From Vreelandella zhanjiangensis DSM 21076 (lineage in GTDB: Bacteria; Pseudomonadota; Gammaproteobacteria; Pseudomonadales; Halomonadaceae): a DNA stretch of 64,000 nucleotides. The stretch lies in the NCBI RefSeq assembly GCF_000377665.1, contig NZ_KB898647.1:3559-67558 (forward strand), read 5' to 3'. The notes under the pieces were generated by a model, which saw only the letters and a program-made list of their open reading frames with translations, was not told where the DNA came from and ran no database searches. The position numbers and the translations under genes are program-made. This document shows positions 8,418-17,522 of this stretch, one piece after another (the first letter of the stretch is position 1; every line of letters starts with the position of its first letter).

Positions 8418-9446
8418 ATGACTATTATGACTTCTCAAGCTGAGCTCGATGCTCCGCTCCCAAGCCCGTATTGCCCCACCCGTATCCCCGCAGAAGACCA
8501 AGCGCGCGTTGCTGAAATAAAGCAGTTGCTGCAGGCGCATAATGCGGTGCTTGTCGCGCATTATTATACCGATGACGCTATTCAGCAGTTGGCCGAGGAA
8601 ACGGGCGGCTGTGTGGCTGACTCCTTGGAAATGGCGCGCTTTGGCGCCCGTCATGATGCCACAACGCTGGTCGTTGCTGGCGTACGCTTCATGGGGGAAA
8701 CAGCCAAAATTCTTTCGCCTGAAAAACGCGTACTCATGCCCACGCTTGAGGCAACCTGCTCACTGGATATTGGCTGCCCGGTGGATGAGTTCAGCGCCTT
8801 TTGCGATGCCAACCCCGACCGAACCGTGGTGGTGTATGCCAACACATCGGCGGCGGTAAAAGCGCGCGCTGACTGGGTGGTGACTTCATCCATTGCGGTT
8901 GAGGTCATCGAGCATCTGCAGGCTAAGGGTGAAAAAATCCTTTGGGCGCCTGACAAGCACTTGGGCGGCTATATCCAGAAAAAAACCGGCGCTGATATGC
9001 TGATGTGGGACGGCGCCTGCATTGTGCATGAAGAGTTCAAGGCAAAGGGTATCGAGGACTTAAAGCGCCTTTATCCAGATGCAGCCGTGCTGGTCCACCC
9101 TGAATCGCCTGACTCGGTCGTTAATATGGCCGATGTTGCCGGGTCGACGTCGCAATTGATTAAGGCCGCGCAAACGTTGCCCAACAATAAGCTTATTGTG
9201 GCCACTGATCGGGGCATCTTTTTCAAGATGCAGCAGGCTGTTCCCGACAAGGTGCTGTTCGAGGCGCCCACGGCGGGTAACGGCGCGACTTGCCGAAGCT
9301 GCGCGCACTGCCCGTGGATGGCGATGAATGAACTGGACAACCTGGCGGGGGCTTTGCGCCAGGGCAGCGGAGAAATCCATGTTGATGCATCGCTGCGTCA
9401 ACGTGCGCTTAAGCCATTAGAACGGATGCTCAATTTCAACGCCTGA
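8418..9446 (+). CDS. nadA: Quinolinate synthase
   Basis: Condenses iminoaspartate with dihydroxyacetone phosphate to quinolinate in de novo NAD synthesis, using a [4Fe-4S] cluster. The 342 residues align throughout with E. coli Nad[18 protein letters not shown] near the N-terminus, [39 protein letters not shown] and the C-terminal [13 protein letters not shown]. The three cluster cysteines fall in the last three motifs. The start is uncertain because no strong ribosome-binding site is visible; ATG at 8418 or 8427 (or GTG 8406) are all possible. The partner enzyme for the next step, nadC, lies about 8 kb away on the other strand; nadB is not in the window. Confidence 0.97.
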   Translation: MTIMTSQAELDAPLPSPYCPTRIPAEDQARVAEIKQLLQAHNAVLVAHYYTDDAIQQLAEETGGCVADSLEMARFGARHDATTLVVAGVRFMGETAKILSPEKRVLMPTLEATCSLDIGCPVDEFSAFCDANPDRTVVVYANTSAAVKARADWVVTSSIAVEVIEHLQAKGEKILWAPDKHLGGYIQKKTGADMLMWDGACIVHEEFKAKGIEDLKRLYPDAAVLVHPESPDSVVNMADVAGSTSQLIKAAQTLPNNKLIVATDRGIFFKMQQAVPDKVLFEAPTAGNGATCRSCAHCPWMAMNELDNLAGALRQGSGEIHVDASLRQRALKPLERMLNFNA

Positions 9447-9474
9447 TCTTGCTGACTTAGCATTGCGCTATTCA

Positions 9475-9511
9475 AAAAAGTGCCCGACGGCCTACGCAGT
9501 CGGGTGCTTTT
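9475..9511 (+). terminator. Terminator between nadA and bepA
   Basis: The inverted repeat CCCGAC/GTCGGG (about 9483-9504), flanked by A-rich sequence on one side and TTTT on the other, sits between the two convergent genes and could serve both. Confidence 0.6.
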
Positions 9512-9539
9512 AGCATGAGGGGCTTACGTAGATGTTGTC

Positions 9540-11000
9540 TTAGAAATCTTCCAACGCTTCGCGATACTCAATGAACGCTTCGCGGCGCTGCTCAATGCGA
9601 GCAAGTGCCTGTTGGTTGTTTTCACGTTCGGCAGCGTCGCGAGCAATCGACAGCTGGCGTATGCCTTGATCAACCCGCCCGGTCAGCTGTAGCTGCTCGG
9701 CGCGTGCTAAATGCCCCCAGCTACCATGCCCACTCCGTCCTGCTGCCTCGGCAAGCAGGTTAAACCCCTGTGGGTTGTCAGGATGCCGCGCGGTAATGTT
9801 GTTGAGTAGCTGGTAAGCCGCTTCAGGGTCACGTTGTAACTGGGCTTCGGCCAGGGTTAATTGAGCGGGGAGGTAGGCGGGCATTATCCTCAATAAGCGC
9901 TGGCTGCGCGTAATCGCCTCGTCGTAGCGCTGGGCCTCAAGTGCGATACTCGCGGCAGAGGCGGGTAGCATGGCGTAGTCGGGTAGCTCGGCAATCAGCT
10001 GATCAAGCGTTTGCAGGGCGTTATCGGTTTGCCCGTTACGCGCCTTGATCAATGCTTCCAAATAGCGTCTTGCAGGCTCTTCGGCACCTTCCTGGGCAAG
10101 CCGGGAGGTCGCCTGTTGTGGCGAGTTACTGTAAATGCTCAGCAGGGCACGTGCGCGCATCATGTCGTAAAGCAGATCGCTGGTATGAGTATTGGCGACG
10201 CTCAACTGCGAAGCGCGCGCCTGAGCATCGCTTAAACGGCTATCGGATACGGGATGGGTGAGCAGAAATTCTGGCGGCGTGCCGCCCTGTAAGCGTGCCA
10301 TTCTTTGCATCGCAGAAAACATGCGCACCATTGCTTCGGGGTCATAACCGGCATCTGCCATCGCCTGTAAGCCAATATGGTCGGCTTCTTGCTCATAGCG
10401 GCGGGAGTAGGTGAGCTGATCTTGAATCAGTGCTGCCTGAGAGCCCATGGCGGCCGCCATGCCAGCTTCGCCACCGCCACTTGCCGCCACCAGCATGCCA
10501 GCCAGCATAGCGGCCATGGCAGGTAGCTGCGTTTGCTCAGCCCTGGCGCTTCCTCGCGCATAATGGCGTTGCGATAAATGACCTAATTCATGGGCGATCA
10601 CCGAAACGAAAGCGCCTTCATCTTCGGCAAAGGCAAAAAGCCCTGAATTGATACCGATCACGCCGCCGGGTACCGCAAACGCATTGAGCGATCGGTTATC
10701 GACCATCACCGTTGTGGTCTGTAAGCTGCCTAGCTGGCTATACGGCACAAGGCGAGCCACCAGGCTATCCAGATAGTCGTTGACGATGGGGTCTTGCCAT
10801 TGCGGTGCCTGGGCGCGGAACTGACGCAGCCAGGCCCGTCCCAGGCGAAACTCTTCACTGCTGGCCGATGACGCGACACCGCCAAGTGTTGGCAGGTGAT
10901 AGTCATTAATTGCGTAGCTTGGCGGGCTCGATACGCTAATGCTGCAAATAACAGCAAGTGCGCAAAGCCAGCGTGGGTAAGCGTTCCGTAGGTGCGGCAT
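9540..11000 (-). CDS. bepA: Periplasmic M48 metalloprotease/chaperone with TPR domain (BepA-like)
   Basis: Outer-membrane assembly quality-control protease of the BepA/YfgC type. A signal peptide covers about residues 1-30 (hydrophobic core, cleavage after SYA). The peptidase M48 domain follows, with the zinc motif HELGH in VIAHELGHLSQRHYAR and the downstream EADHIGLQAM glutamate. A TPR-rich C-terminal half (about 270-486) fits the BepA architecture. The start at 11000 is chosen because GAGG stands seven bases upstream; an ATG at 11015 lacks such a site. It is transcribed alone, convergent with nadA and divergent from the tusA-like gene. Family firm; BepA versus the related LoiP is decided by the TPR tail. 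Confidence 0.93.
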   Translation of the reverse strand: MPHLRNAYPRWLCALAVICSISVSSPPSYAINDYHLPTLGGVASSASSEEFRLGRAWLRQFRAQAPQWQDPIVNDYLDSLVARLVPYSQLGSLQTTTVMVDNRSLNAFAVPGGVIGINSGLFAFAEDEGAFVSVIAHELGHLSQRHYARGSARAEQTQLPAMAAMLAGMLVAASGGGEAGMAAAMGSQAALIQDQLTYSRRYEQEADHIGLQAMADAGYDPEAMVRMFSAMQRMARLQGGTPPEFLLTHPVSDSRLSDAQARASQLSVANTHTSDLLYDMMRARALLSIYSNSPQQATSRLAQEGAEEPARRYLEALIKARNGQTDNALQTLDQLIAELPDYAMLPASAASIALEAQRYDEAITRSQRLLRIMPAYLPAQLTLAEAQLQRDPEAAYQLLNNITARHPDNPQGFNLLAEAAGRSGHGSWGHLARAEQLQLTGRVDQGIRQLSIARDAAERENNQQALARIEQRREAFIEYREALEDF

Positions 11001-11154
11001 GGCATCCTCGTTCATTGTAATAAAGCGCAGCGATTACCGCTGTGACATTGAATGGTGCAGTGAAGTGCCGTTAAATCAAATGTCCAATGATCATCGCAAA
11101 CTAAACAGTTTATGCAACAATGTCGTGATCATGCAGGCATTTTGAGGAGTTGGT

Positions 11155-11418
11155 ATGTCTGAACCATTAACGCGTTTTCAACCAGACCAGGTGCTTGATG
11201 CGTGTGGGCTACATTGCCCGTTACCGTTGCTCAAAACAAAACAGGCGCTAGCCGGAATGATTGCCGGGCAAGTATTGGAAGTTCGCGCTTCTGATGCAGG
11301 TTCCTGGCGCGATATGGTTTCCTTTACTGATCAGAGTGGTCATACCATGGAAGCGCAAGAGCAGCACCAGGAAACGTACTTTTTCTGGATACGCAAAGCG
11401 GGAGATGCTCGCTCATGA
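11155..11418 (+). CDS. TusA/SirA-family sulfur carrier protein
   Basis: Small protein of 87 residues with the TusA fold. The hallmark CPxP motif is present as CPLP, with the likely persulfide cysteine at residue 21 (DACGLHCPLPLLKTK). TusA-family members carry sulfur to tRNA-thiolation or other acceptors. Whether this is the true TusA or a paralogue cannot be told from sequence alone; the pairing with an AI-2E-type permease, to which it is coupled by an ATGA overlap at 11415, is more typical of paralogues. A good ribosome-binding site (GAGGAG) precedes the ATG. Confidence 0.88.
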   Translation: MSEPLTRFQPDQVLDACGLHCPLPLLKTKQALAGMIAGQVLEVRASDAGSWRDMVSFTDQSGHTMEAQEQHQETYFFWIRKAGDARS

Positions 11419-12512
11419 CCATGCGTACCATTTTTAAGAGCTGGGTTGAGCGCTATTTTTCCGATGAAGAAGCACTCGTTTTATTATTGATATTGATCGT
11501 TGGTTTTGCCGCCATTATTTGGTTTGGGCGTATGCTGGCACCTTTCTTTACCGCGCTGATCGTGGCTTTTCTGCTGCAAGGCGTGGTGAGTGCGTTAACC
11601 CGGCGGGGTGTGCCGCATTTATTGGCTGTTATTACCATCTTCCTTGCCTTTGTAAGTGTGTTATTGACGCTCGCCTTTATATTGATGCCGCTCATCTGGA
11701 ACCAGCTGGTGGGGCTTGTCCAGGAAACGCCGCGAATGTTCGCAAGCGGCCAGGTATGGCTTGATGAAATGCAGGCGCGTTATCCCAACTTGATCACCCC
11801 GGATCAAATGCAGAGCTGGATAGGGGTGGCGAGTCGCGAGATCAGTCAATTGGGCCAGCGCGCTTTGACACTTTCGCTGGCTTCATTGGGCAACGTGATG
11901 TCGTTAATCATTTATCTGGTGCTGGTGCCTATTCTGGTCTTTTTTATGCTTAAAGACCGCGAGGTGCTAGTGGGGTTTACGCTTTCTCTGTTGCCACAAA
12001 AACGCGCCTTGTTAACCCGTATCTGGAGAGAGATGGACCATCAGATCGCGAACTATATTCGCGGAAAATTCATCGAGATAATGATCGTAGGAACGGTGGC
12101 GTTTTTTACCTTTACCTTTTTTGGCCTACCCTATACGGCGCTGCTGGCCGTGTTGGTGGGATTTTCGGTACTGGTGCCTTTTATCGGTGCTGCGGTGGCG
12201 ACCCTACCGGTCGCGGCGGTCGCCGGTTTTTATTTTGGATTAAGCGATCAGTTCGTATACGTATTGATTGCGTACGGCGTCATTCAAGCCTTGGATGGCA
12301 ACGTTCTATCGCCGGTGCTTTTCTCTGAAACCAATAATATTCATCCCGTTTCGATTATTGTCGCCGTACTTTTCTTTGGCGGTATCTGGGGCTTCTGGGG
12401 AGTGTTTTTCGCCATTCCACTGGCGACGCTGTTAAAAGCGCTGATTTATGCCTGGCCGCGGGGTATTCATCAACAGGAAGATGCCGATAGCATTATTCAT
12501 GTGGACTCTTAA
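11415..12512 (+). CDS. AI-2E family transporter (PerM-like permease)
   Basis: Integral membrane protein of 365 residues with about eight hydrophobic segments and a soluble loop (about 95-150). The family signatures are visible as LVPILVFFMLKDRE, the central ANYIRGKFIEIMIVG, and near the C-terminus QALDGNVLSPVLFSETNNIHPVSIIVAVLFFGGIWGF written over residues about 295-335. Family members were named for proposed autoinducer-2 export, but most, including PerM, have no proven substrate, and some act as ion exchangers. The start overlaps the tusA-like stop. A hairpin with T-run ends the unit at 12660. Confidence 0.9.
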   Translation: MTMRTIFKSWVERYFSDEEALVLLLILIVGFAAIIWFGRMLAPFFTALIVAFLLQGVVSALTRRGVPHLLAVITIFLAFVSVLLTLAFILMPLIWNQLVGLVQETPRMFASGQVWLDEMQARYPNLITPDQMQSWIGVASREISQLGQRALTLSLASLGNVMSLIIYLVLVPILVFFMLKDREVLVGFTLSLLPQKRALLTRIWREMDHQIANYIRGKFIEIMIVGTVAFFTFTFFGLPYTALLAVLVGFSVLVPFIGAAVATLPVAAVAGFYFGLSDQFVYVLIAYGVIQALDGNVLSPVLFSETNNIHPVSIIVAVLFFGGIWGFWGVFFAIPLATLLKALIYAWPRGIHQQEDADSIIHVDS

Positions 12513-12527
12513 GTACACGCGCGGCTG

Positions 12528-12578
12528 TTTCTTCGGCTAAAAGCTTTCTTCGGCTAAAAGCTTTCTTCGGTCAAAAAA
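12528..12578 (+). repeat. Three tandem 17-bp units
   Basis: Units at 12528-12544 and 12545-12561 are identical (TTTCTTCGGCTAAAAGC); the third (12562-12578) keeps its first nine bases and then diverges. It lies just after the permease gene. Confidence 0.85.
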
Positions 12579-12625
12579 GACAATGCCGTTTTTCAGCCGC
12601 ATAAATTGTTTTGAGAATCCGCTTT

Positions 12626-12660
12626 CGCCCGCCCAGTTATAAAACCGGGTGGGCGTTTTT
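12626..12660 (+). terminator. Terminator after the AI-2E-type permease gene
   Basis: A 13-bp nearly perfect stem (12626-12638 with 12643-12655, one wobble and one mismatch) is followed by TTTTT, immediately before the convergent bcp stop. Confidence 0.85.
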
Positions 12661-12661
12661 A

Positions 12662-13138
12662 TTAGCGGCTGGCGTGCAGTGCCTGTGCGGCTGCCAATAC
12701 CTCAGCGACGTGGCCCGGTACTTTAACGCCACGCCATTCGTTGGCAAGATTGCCGTCTGCGTCAATGAGAAAAGTGCTGCGCTCGATACCTAAATGCTCC
12801 TTGCCGTACATTTTTTTCAGTTTGATCACGTCAAACAGGGCGCAGAGTGTTTCGTCTTTGTCGGAAATCAGCGCAAAGTTAAAGTCCTGCTTGGCTTTGA
12901 AGTTTTCCTGGGCGCGCAGGCCGTCGCGCGAGACGCCTAGAATAACGGTATTGGCGGCCTCAAACGCATTTTTATTATCCCGGAAGTCGCCGCCCTCAGT
13001 CGTGCAGCCCGGGGTGCTGGCTTTCGGATAGAAATAAATAACGACCTGCTTACCGCGTAGTTTCGATAGTGTCACCGTTGTGTCGCCGGTGGCGCTGGCC
13101 GAAAAATCGGGAACAGGTTGGCCTAATTCAATGCTCAT
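12662..13138 (-). CDS. bcp: Thioredoxin-dependent peroxiredoxin (Bcp/PrxQ type)
   Basis: Reduces hydrogen peroxide and organic hydroperoxides with electrons from thioredoxin. The 158 residues carry the peroxidatic cysteine at 45 in the context YPKASTPGCTTEGG, with the family's FRD and GVSRDG motifs. The usual resolving cysteine five residues later is a glycine here, so this is a Bcp of the one-cysteine subtype or uses another cysteine, such as the one in the TLCALFDV segment. The stop lies two bases beyond a terminator belonging to the convergent neighbour. An ordinary single-gene unit. Confidence 0.95.
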   Translation of the reverse strand: MSIELGQPVPDFSASATGDTTVTLSKLRGKQVVIYFYPKASTPGCTTEGGDFRDNKNAFEAANTVILGVSRDGLRAQENFKAKQDFNFALISDKDETLCALFDVIKLKKMYGKEHLGIERSTFLIDADGNLANEWRGVKVPGHVAEVLAAAQALHASR

Positions 13139-13388
13139 GCAGACTCCTTATCATTGGTCGCTTATCAGGCTGATTACACGCAACCTGAGCCGGCATGTCA
13201 AAGGTAAGAGGGGCATCTCATGCAAACTCACTACGGTTTGCGCTGTACAGGGTCGAGTCGCCTGAGTACCATTTACCCCTGTAGGTCCAAAAGGGCGGTC
13301 GTCATGATGCTCAAGACAGCATTCGGCTCTTTGTCTTGTTGTTCATATTGGGCTTGATTTCATAACTTTGCAGGTGAGGAATAAACGG
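13139..13388. other. Divergent intergenic region between bcp and dapA
   Basis: About 250 bp that must contain both promoters. I see no riboswitch or strong operator in it. Confidence 0.4.
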
Positions 13389-14273
13389 ATGATCACAGGC
13401 AGCATCGTCGCCCTGGCGACGCCGATGAAAGTCAATGGCGACATCGACTGGGAGGCGCTTCGTCGTCTGGTAAATTTCCACCTTGAAAATGGAACCGACG
13501 GCATCGTTGCCGCTGGTACCACAGGCGAACCTACGACGATGTCATTTGCTGAGCACTTTGATGTGATCCGCAGCGTCGTGGAAGAGGTTAATGGGCGTAT
13601 TCCGGTGATTGCCGGTACAGGCGCCAATGCCACGTCTGAGGCGGTTGAGCTTGCCCGCTATGCCAGCGAAGTAGGGGCTGACTACTGCTTGTCTGTATGC
13701 CCTTACTACAATAAGCCGACCCAGGAAGGCTTGTACCAGCACTTCAAGGCCGTGGCCGAAGGCAGCAAACTGCCGGTCATCATGTACAACGTACCGGGCC
13801 GTACCTGCTCTGACTTGTACAACGAGACCGTGGTGCGCCTGGCAGCCGTCGACAATATTATTGGCCTGAAGGACGCCACAGGGAACCTTGAGCGTGCGGA
13901 AGATCTAATCTCTCGCTTGAAGGGCAGCGACTTTATGCTGTACTCCGGCGACGATGCGACCGCGTGTGATTTTATGCTGATGGGCGGGCATGGCGATATT
14001 TCAGTGACGGCAAACGTGGCTCCCAAAGCGATGCATGATTTGTGTGCGGCGGCCGTTGCTGGCGATGCGGATAAAGCTCACCAAATTAATACCCGGTTGA
14101 TGCCTCTGCATACCAATCTGGGCATTGAGTCGAACCCTATCCCGGTAAAATGGGCGCTCAATCGCATGGGCTATATGGATGCAGGAATTCGTTTGCCGTT
14201 GACGTGGCTGTCTGAGAAGTACCACGCCACTGTGAGTGAAGCGATGCAACTGGCGGGCGTGATCGAGGAGTAA
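13389..14273 (+). CDS. dapA: 4-hydroxy-tetrahydrodipicolinate synthase
   Basis: First committed enzyme of lysine and diaminopimelate synthesis, condensing pyruvate with aspartate semialdehyde. The Schiff-base lysine is K161 (IIGLKDATG) and the catalytic tyrosine is Y133 (MYNVPGRT), the same numbers as in E. coli. The N-terminal [10 protein letters not shown] and the AGTTGEPTT threonine motif are also intact. The 294-residue length is normal. The start at 13389 is preferred over an upstream TTG because GGTGAGGA stands eight bases before it and MITGSIVAL matches the family N-terminus. The bamC gene follows 93 bp downstream in the same direction, the same order as in E. coli. Confidence 0.98.
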   Translation: MITGSIVALATPMKVNGDIDWEALRRLVNFHLENGTDGIVAAGTTGEPTTMSFAEHFDVIRSVVEEVNGRIPVIAGTGANATSEAVELARYASEVGADYCLSVCPYYNKPTQEGLYQHFKAVAEGSKLPVIMYNVPGRTCSDLYNETVVRLAAVDNIIGLKDATGNLERAEDLISRLKGSDFMLYSGDDATACDFMLMGGHGDISVTANVAPKAMHDLCAAAVAGDADKAHQINTRLMPLHTNLGIESNPIPVKWALNRMGYMDAGIRLPLTWLSEKYHATVSEAMQLAGVIEE

Positions 14274-14366
14274 TGCTCTTTTATCACATCCGGCGCGATA
14301 CTATGACTACTCGGCGCACCTAGCGGTGCATCGGGTGGTCGCTCTGTTGACTGTTAAGGTGGCTTG

Positions 14367-15350
14367 ATGAGCTCTGTGCTTGAAAACCGTGCGCTTAAAT
14401 GGATTCCGCTGGCACTCGTAACGGCTGTCACTCTAGCCGGGTGCGCGCGTGATGGTTATTACCACGATCGCAACCTGGACTATACCAAAGCCGCTCCGGC
14501 ACCCCCCTTGGTGCTGCCAGAGACCCGCAATGCTCAGCGCTATCAGGATGCGCTGCCGGTTCCTCAGGCAGCCATGCAGGGCGCACGCGTTGATGAGGCT
14601 GCAGAAATACGTCCACCTCAGTCGCTGACCATTGGCAGTGGCTTGGAGCCTGAATACGTCGAGCGGCGCCAGGCGGGTAACCAAAGCTGGTTGGTAGTGG
14701 CTGCTGACACCGGAGCCGTCTGGCCGCAGCTGGAAAGTTTTGCCCGCAGTCGTCAGCTTGGCGTACAGCAAAGCGATGTTTCGCAAGGCGTGATTGTAAC
14801 GTCCCAGGCGGATCTGCGTTTGCAAAGTGCCATGCGTTCCGGCAGTAGTGAAGTGCGCTGTGAGCGTGGTGGCCAGACCATGACGAGCTGTCTCGATGCG
14901 CTGGAAGAGTTCTTAGGTGCGCGCAGTGCGTCGCAAAGTGTGGCCTCCTCGTGGAACGCGCAGCGCTTGAACCACCAGCAAACGTTACAGATTCGCCAGG
15001 AAGGCGATGAATGGGAAGTCGCTATTCCTCAGCCGGTGGATCGCGTATGGGCTGAGCTTAACCACTATCTGGCCCTGGACTTCACTCAGGAAGGGCAGCG
15101 CAACCTGCTGGCCACCAATCCTGAAAACTATGAGTTCCTGGTCGAGTACATGACGGCTGCCGAGCGCGACCGTAACCCGCTGCAGATCGTTTTCAGTGCC
15201 GATGTGCGCCGGATGTCTCAAGAGATACGCCTTGTTCTGCAGCCCGATGGTAACCAAACCATCCTGCGCGCGGTCAATGCCAGCGAGCGCGGGTTTAGTC
15301 CTGATGACCAGCGTGAGCTGTTAGAACGTGTTGCTGGCTATTTACGTTAA
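14367..15350 (+). CDS. bamC: Outer-membrane assembly lipoprotein BamC
   Basis: Lipoprotein of the BAM complex that inserts beta-barrel proteins in the outer membrane. A signal peptide ends in the lipobox LAGC with the lipidated Cys26. Next comes the unstructured stretch with YTKAAPAPPLVLP (BamC uses this segment to bind BamD), followed by two helix-grip domains (about 85-185 and 215-320). The length of 327 residues fits the family. Sequence identity to E. coli is low, so synteny (dapA-bamC-purC) carries part of the call. The start at 14367 follows AAGGTGG; a TTG three bases earlier is less likely. Confidence 0.88.
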   Translation: MSSVLENRALKWIPLALVTAVTLAGCARDGYYHDRNLDYTKAAPAPPLVLPETRNAQRYQDALPVPQAAMQGARVDEAAEIRPPQSLTIGSGLEPEYVERRQAGNQSWLVVAADTGAVWPQLESFARSRQLGVQQSDVSQGVIVTSQADLRLQSAMRSGSSEVRCERGGQTMTSCLDALEEFLGARSASQSVASSWNAQRLNHQQTLQIRQEGDEWEVAIPQPVDRVWAELNHYLALDFTQEGQRNLLATNPENYEFLVEYMTAAERDRNPLQIVFSADVRRMSQEIRLVLQPDGNQTILRAVNASERGFSPDDQRELLERVAGYLR

Positions 15351-15380
15351 TCTGTTTATTTGATCCCTTTCGGAGCTGTC

Positions 15381-16097
15381 ATGGAAAAGCGCCAAGAACT
15401 TTATGCCGGTAAGGCAAAATCTGTATATACCACCGATGATCCGGACCTGCTGGTGCTGCAGTTCCGTGATGACACCAGCGCTTTCGATGGTAAGAAGAAA
15501 GAAGCCCTGGCCCGTAAAGGGATGGTCAATAACATCTTCAACGCGTTTATCATGGAGCGCTTGCAAGAGGCCGGTATCCCCACGCATTTTGAAAAACAGC
15601 TCTCGCCCAACGAGAGCCTGGTTAAAAAAATGCAGATGATTCCGGTCGAATGTGTCGTCCGCAACATTGCCGCAGGCGGACTGGTAAAACGCCTGGGCAT
15701 TGAAGAGGGTATCGCGCTGACGCCGCCCACCTTTGAGCTGTTCTTGAAAAATGACGACAAGGGCGACCCGATGATCAACGAGTCGCTGGCCGAAACCTTT
15801 GGCTGGGCAACGCCTGAGCAGCTTGGCGAGATGAAAACGCTGACCTTCAAGGTTAACCACGTGTTAAAGCAGCTGTTTGCCGAAGGCGATATGCTGCTGG
15901 TGGACTACAAGCTTGAGTTTGGCGTGTTCAAAGGCGAAGTGGTGCTGGGTGATGAGTTCTCTCCGGATGGCTGCCGCCTGTGGGATGCCAATACCCGCGA
16001 GAAGCTCGATAAAGACCGTTTCCGCCAAGGTTTGGGCGGTGTGATCGAAGCCTATGAAGAAGTAGGCCGCCGTCTGGGCATCACGTTTCCCGCTTAA
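15381..16097 (+). CDS. purC: SAICAR synthetase (phosphoribosylaminoimidazole-succinocarboxamide synthase)
   Basis: Adds aspartate to CAIR in purine synthesis with ATP. The 238 residues match E. coli PurC along the whole length: [87 protein letters not shown] and [15 protein letters not shown]. The ATG at 15381 has CGGAG upstream and the family N-terminus; an in-frame TTG upstream is rejected. It lies 30 bp after bamC and is probably cotranscribed with it. The gene ends 15 bp from the convergent trmO stop. Confidence 0.98.
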   Translation: MEKRQELYAGKAKSVYTTDDPDLLVLQFRDDTSAFDGKKKEALARKGMVNNIFNAFIMERLQEAGIPTHFEKQLSPNESLVKKMQMIPVECVVRNIAAGGLVKRLGIEEGIALTPPTFELFLKNDDKGDPMINESLAETFGWATPEQLGEMKTLTFKVNHVLKQLFAEGDMLLVDYKLEFGVFKGEVVLGDEFSPDGCRLWDANTREKLDKDRFRQGLGGVIEAYEEVGRRLGITFPA

Positions 16098-16112
16098 CGT
16101 AGCGCATTAGTC

Positions 16113-16841
16113 TTAAGCTTCGTCGATAGCCACCACTTCTAACGTGGTGGCTTCGTCGTTTTGAAGAGCACAGAATTTTACATCCACATCGCGCAGGCGC
16201 ACGCCATACACCCGCTCGCTCTCTTCTTCTCGCTTGTAGGCGGGGCGGGGGTCCTGGCCAAGTACCTGGATGATCAAGGCGTGCAACGTGGCGCTGTCGG
16301 CGCGTGCGGCCAGCGTTTCAAGGGCCTGCTGGCTGAAGCTTACCTGCAACTGTCTCGGCGCCTCGGGGGCAAAGCCGGCGCTGGCATCTGGGCGCGCTTC
16401 TGCCCAGGGCAGGTAGGGCTTGATATCCACTATCGGCGTGCCGCTTACCAGATCGCAGCCTTCAAGTTTCAAGCGAACGCCCTGGCGTGTGTCGATACCC
16501 GCGAGCTTCACGAGTGAAAGCCCAAGCCGGTTAGGCCGGTGGGTGCTACGGCTGGCAAATACCCCCACTTTACGATTCCCCCCCAGCCGGGGTGGCCGCA
16601 CTAGCGGTGTCCAGCGTTCGGGGCTTTGGTGAAAGATAAATGTCACCCAGAGATGACTAAAATCATCCAGACCACGCACGGTTAACGGGTCGTTATAAGG
16701 GGGCACCAGTATCAGATTGGCATCCGCTGCGGGGGCTAAGCCCGGCTGACGAGGAATACCAAACTTATCCGGGTAGTCGCTCTCAACGTAGCCTATAGGA
16801 GCCAATGTAAAAGACTCACTTTCGGGGGCATTGTGCATCAT
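16113..16841 (-). CDS. trmO: tRNA (t6A37-N6)-methyltransferase
   Basis: Methylates t6A37 to m6t6A37 in tRNA-Thr reading ACY codons, using S-adenosylmethionine. The protein has the TsaA/UPF0066 barrel: PIGYVESDYPDKFGIPRQPG at the N-terminus, GLDDFSHLWVTFIFHQ, VRPPRLGGNRKVGVFASRSTHRPN and VDIKPYLPWAEARPDA, all family signatures. The C-terminal QDPRPAYKREEES domain motif is kept. The length of 242 residues is normal. AAGG five bases before the first of two adjacent ATGs supports the start. A single gene convergent with purC. Confidence 0.95.
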   Translation of the reverse strand: MMHNAPESESFTLAPIGYVESDYPDKFGIPRQPGLAPAADANLILVPPYNDPLTVRGLDDFSHLWVTFIFHQSPERWTPLVRPPRLGGNRKVGVFASRSTHRPNRLGLSLVKLAGIDTRQGVRLKLEGCDLVSGTPIVDIKPYLPWAEARPDASAGFAPEAPRQLQVSFSQQALETLAARADSATLHALIIQVLGQDPRPAYKREEESERVYGVRLRDVDVKFCALQNDEATTLEVVAIDEA

Positions 16842-16933
16842 ACTGCCTTATGCTGAGATAGGCGCCCTAGTATAAAGCAGACTGAACAGAATTCAGCCTG
16901 ACACCGAGTATTGAACGCTTCCAATTTTTTAAT

Positions 16934-16967
16934 AACAGCTGGTTTTCGAGAACAGCTAGTTTTCGAT
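16934..16967 (+). repeat. Two tandem 17-bp units upstream of the GNAT gene
   Basis: AACAGCTGGTTTTCGAG (16934-16950) is followed directly by a copy with two changes (16951-16967), 19 bp before the acetyltransferase start. Confidence 0.7.
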
Positions 16968-16985
16968 AGCAGCGAGAGGTGATGC

Positions 16986-17516
16986 ATGCCTAATACCGAG
17001 GAGCTTTCTGCGCCTAAAGCACCGACTGCCCGGGTAACCTATCGCGCCGCATTAGCGCGGGACGCCGCGGATCAGGCTGAGGTGTTTTATCATGCGGTCA
17101 TGCAAGGTGCTGCAAACCATTATGAGCTGAGTCAGCGCCGTGCCTGGGCCAATGCGCTGCCCCGCGAAGCGAGTGCCTGGGCAGCTCGTCAGGCGCTTTA
17201 CACAACGCTAGTAGCCGTTTGTGATGGGCGCTGCGTCGGCTTTTTAGAGTTTAATGCTCCAAAAGGACGTATCGAAACGCTTTATGTCTGGCCTTCATTA
17301 ACCGGGCGAGGCATCGGTACCACGCTACTCATTCACGCCGAACGTATGCTGCTCGAACAGGGCATTGATAGGGTCGAAATTGAGGCCAGCGTCATGCTGT
17401 TTGACCGACTGCTGCGCCGAGGATGGGAAAACCTGGGCGAGCAGTGGGTCGAGCGAAGCGGCGAGTCGCTCAAGCGCTATCGTCTGGAAAAACGCCTGAG
17501 CGCTATTGAGACCTGA
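16986..17516 (+). CDS. GNAT-family N-acetyltransferase
   Basis: Predicted acetyl-CoA-dependent acetyltransferase of 176 residues. The GNAT core is visible at about 75-150: CVGFLEFNAPKGRIETLYVWP (beta strand pair) followed by the acetyl-CoA-binding loop PSLTGRGIGTTLL, matching the Q/RxxGxG/A signature. The substrate cannot be predicted. AGAGGTGAT lies just before the ATG. Transcribed divergently from trmO and convergent with nadC, whose stop is only a few bases away. Confidence 0.88.
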   Translation: MPNTEELSAPKAPTARVTYRAALARDAADQAEVFYHAVMQGAANHYELSQRRAWANALPREASAWAARQALYTTLVAVCDGRCVGFLEFNAPKGRIETLYVWPSLTGRGIGTTLLIHAERMLLEQGIDRVEIEASVMLFDRLLRRGWENLGEQWVERSGESLKRYRLEKRLSAIET

Positions 17517-17522
17517 GTGCGC

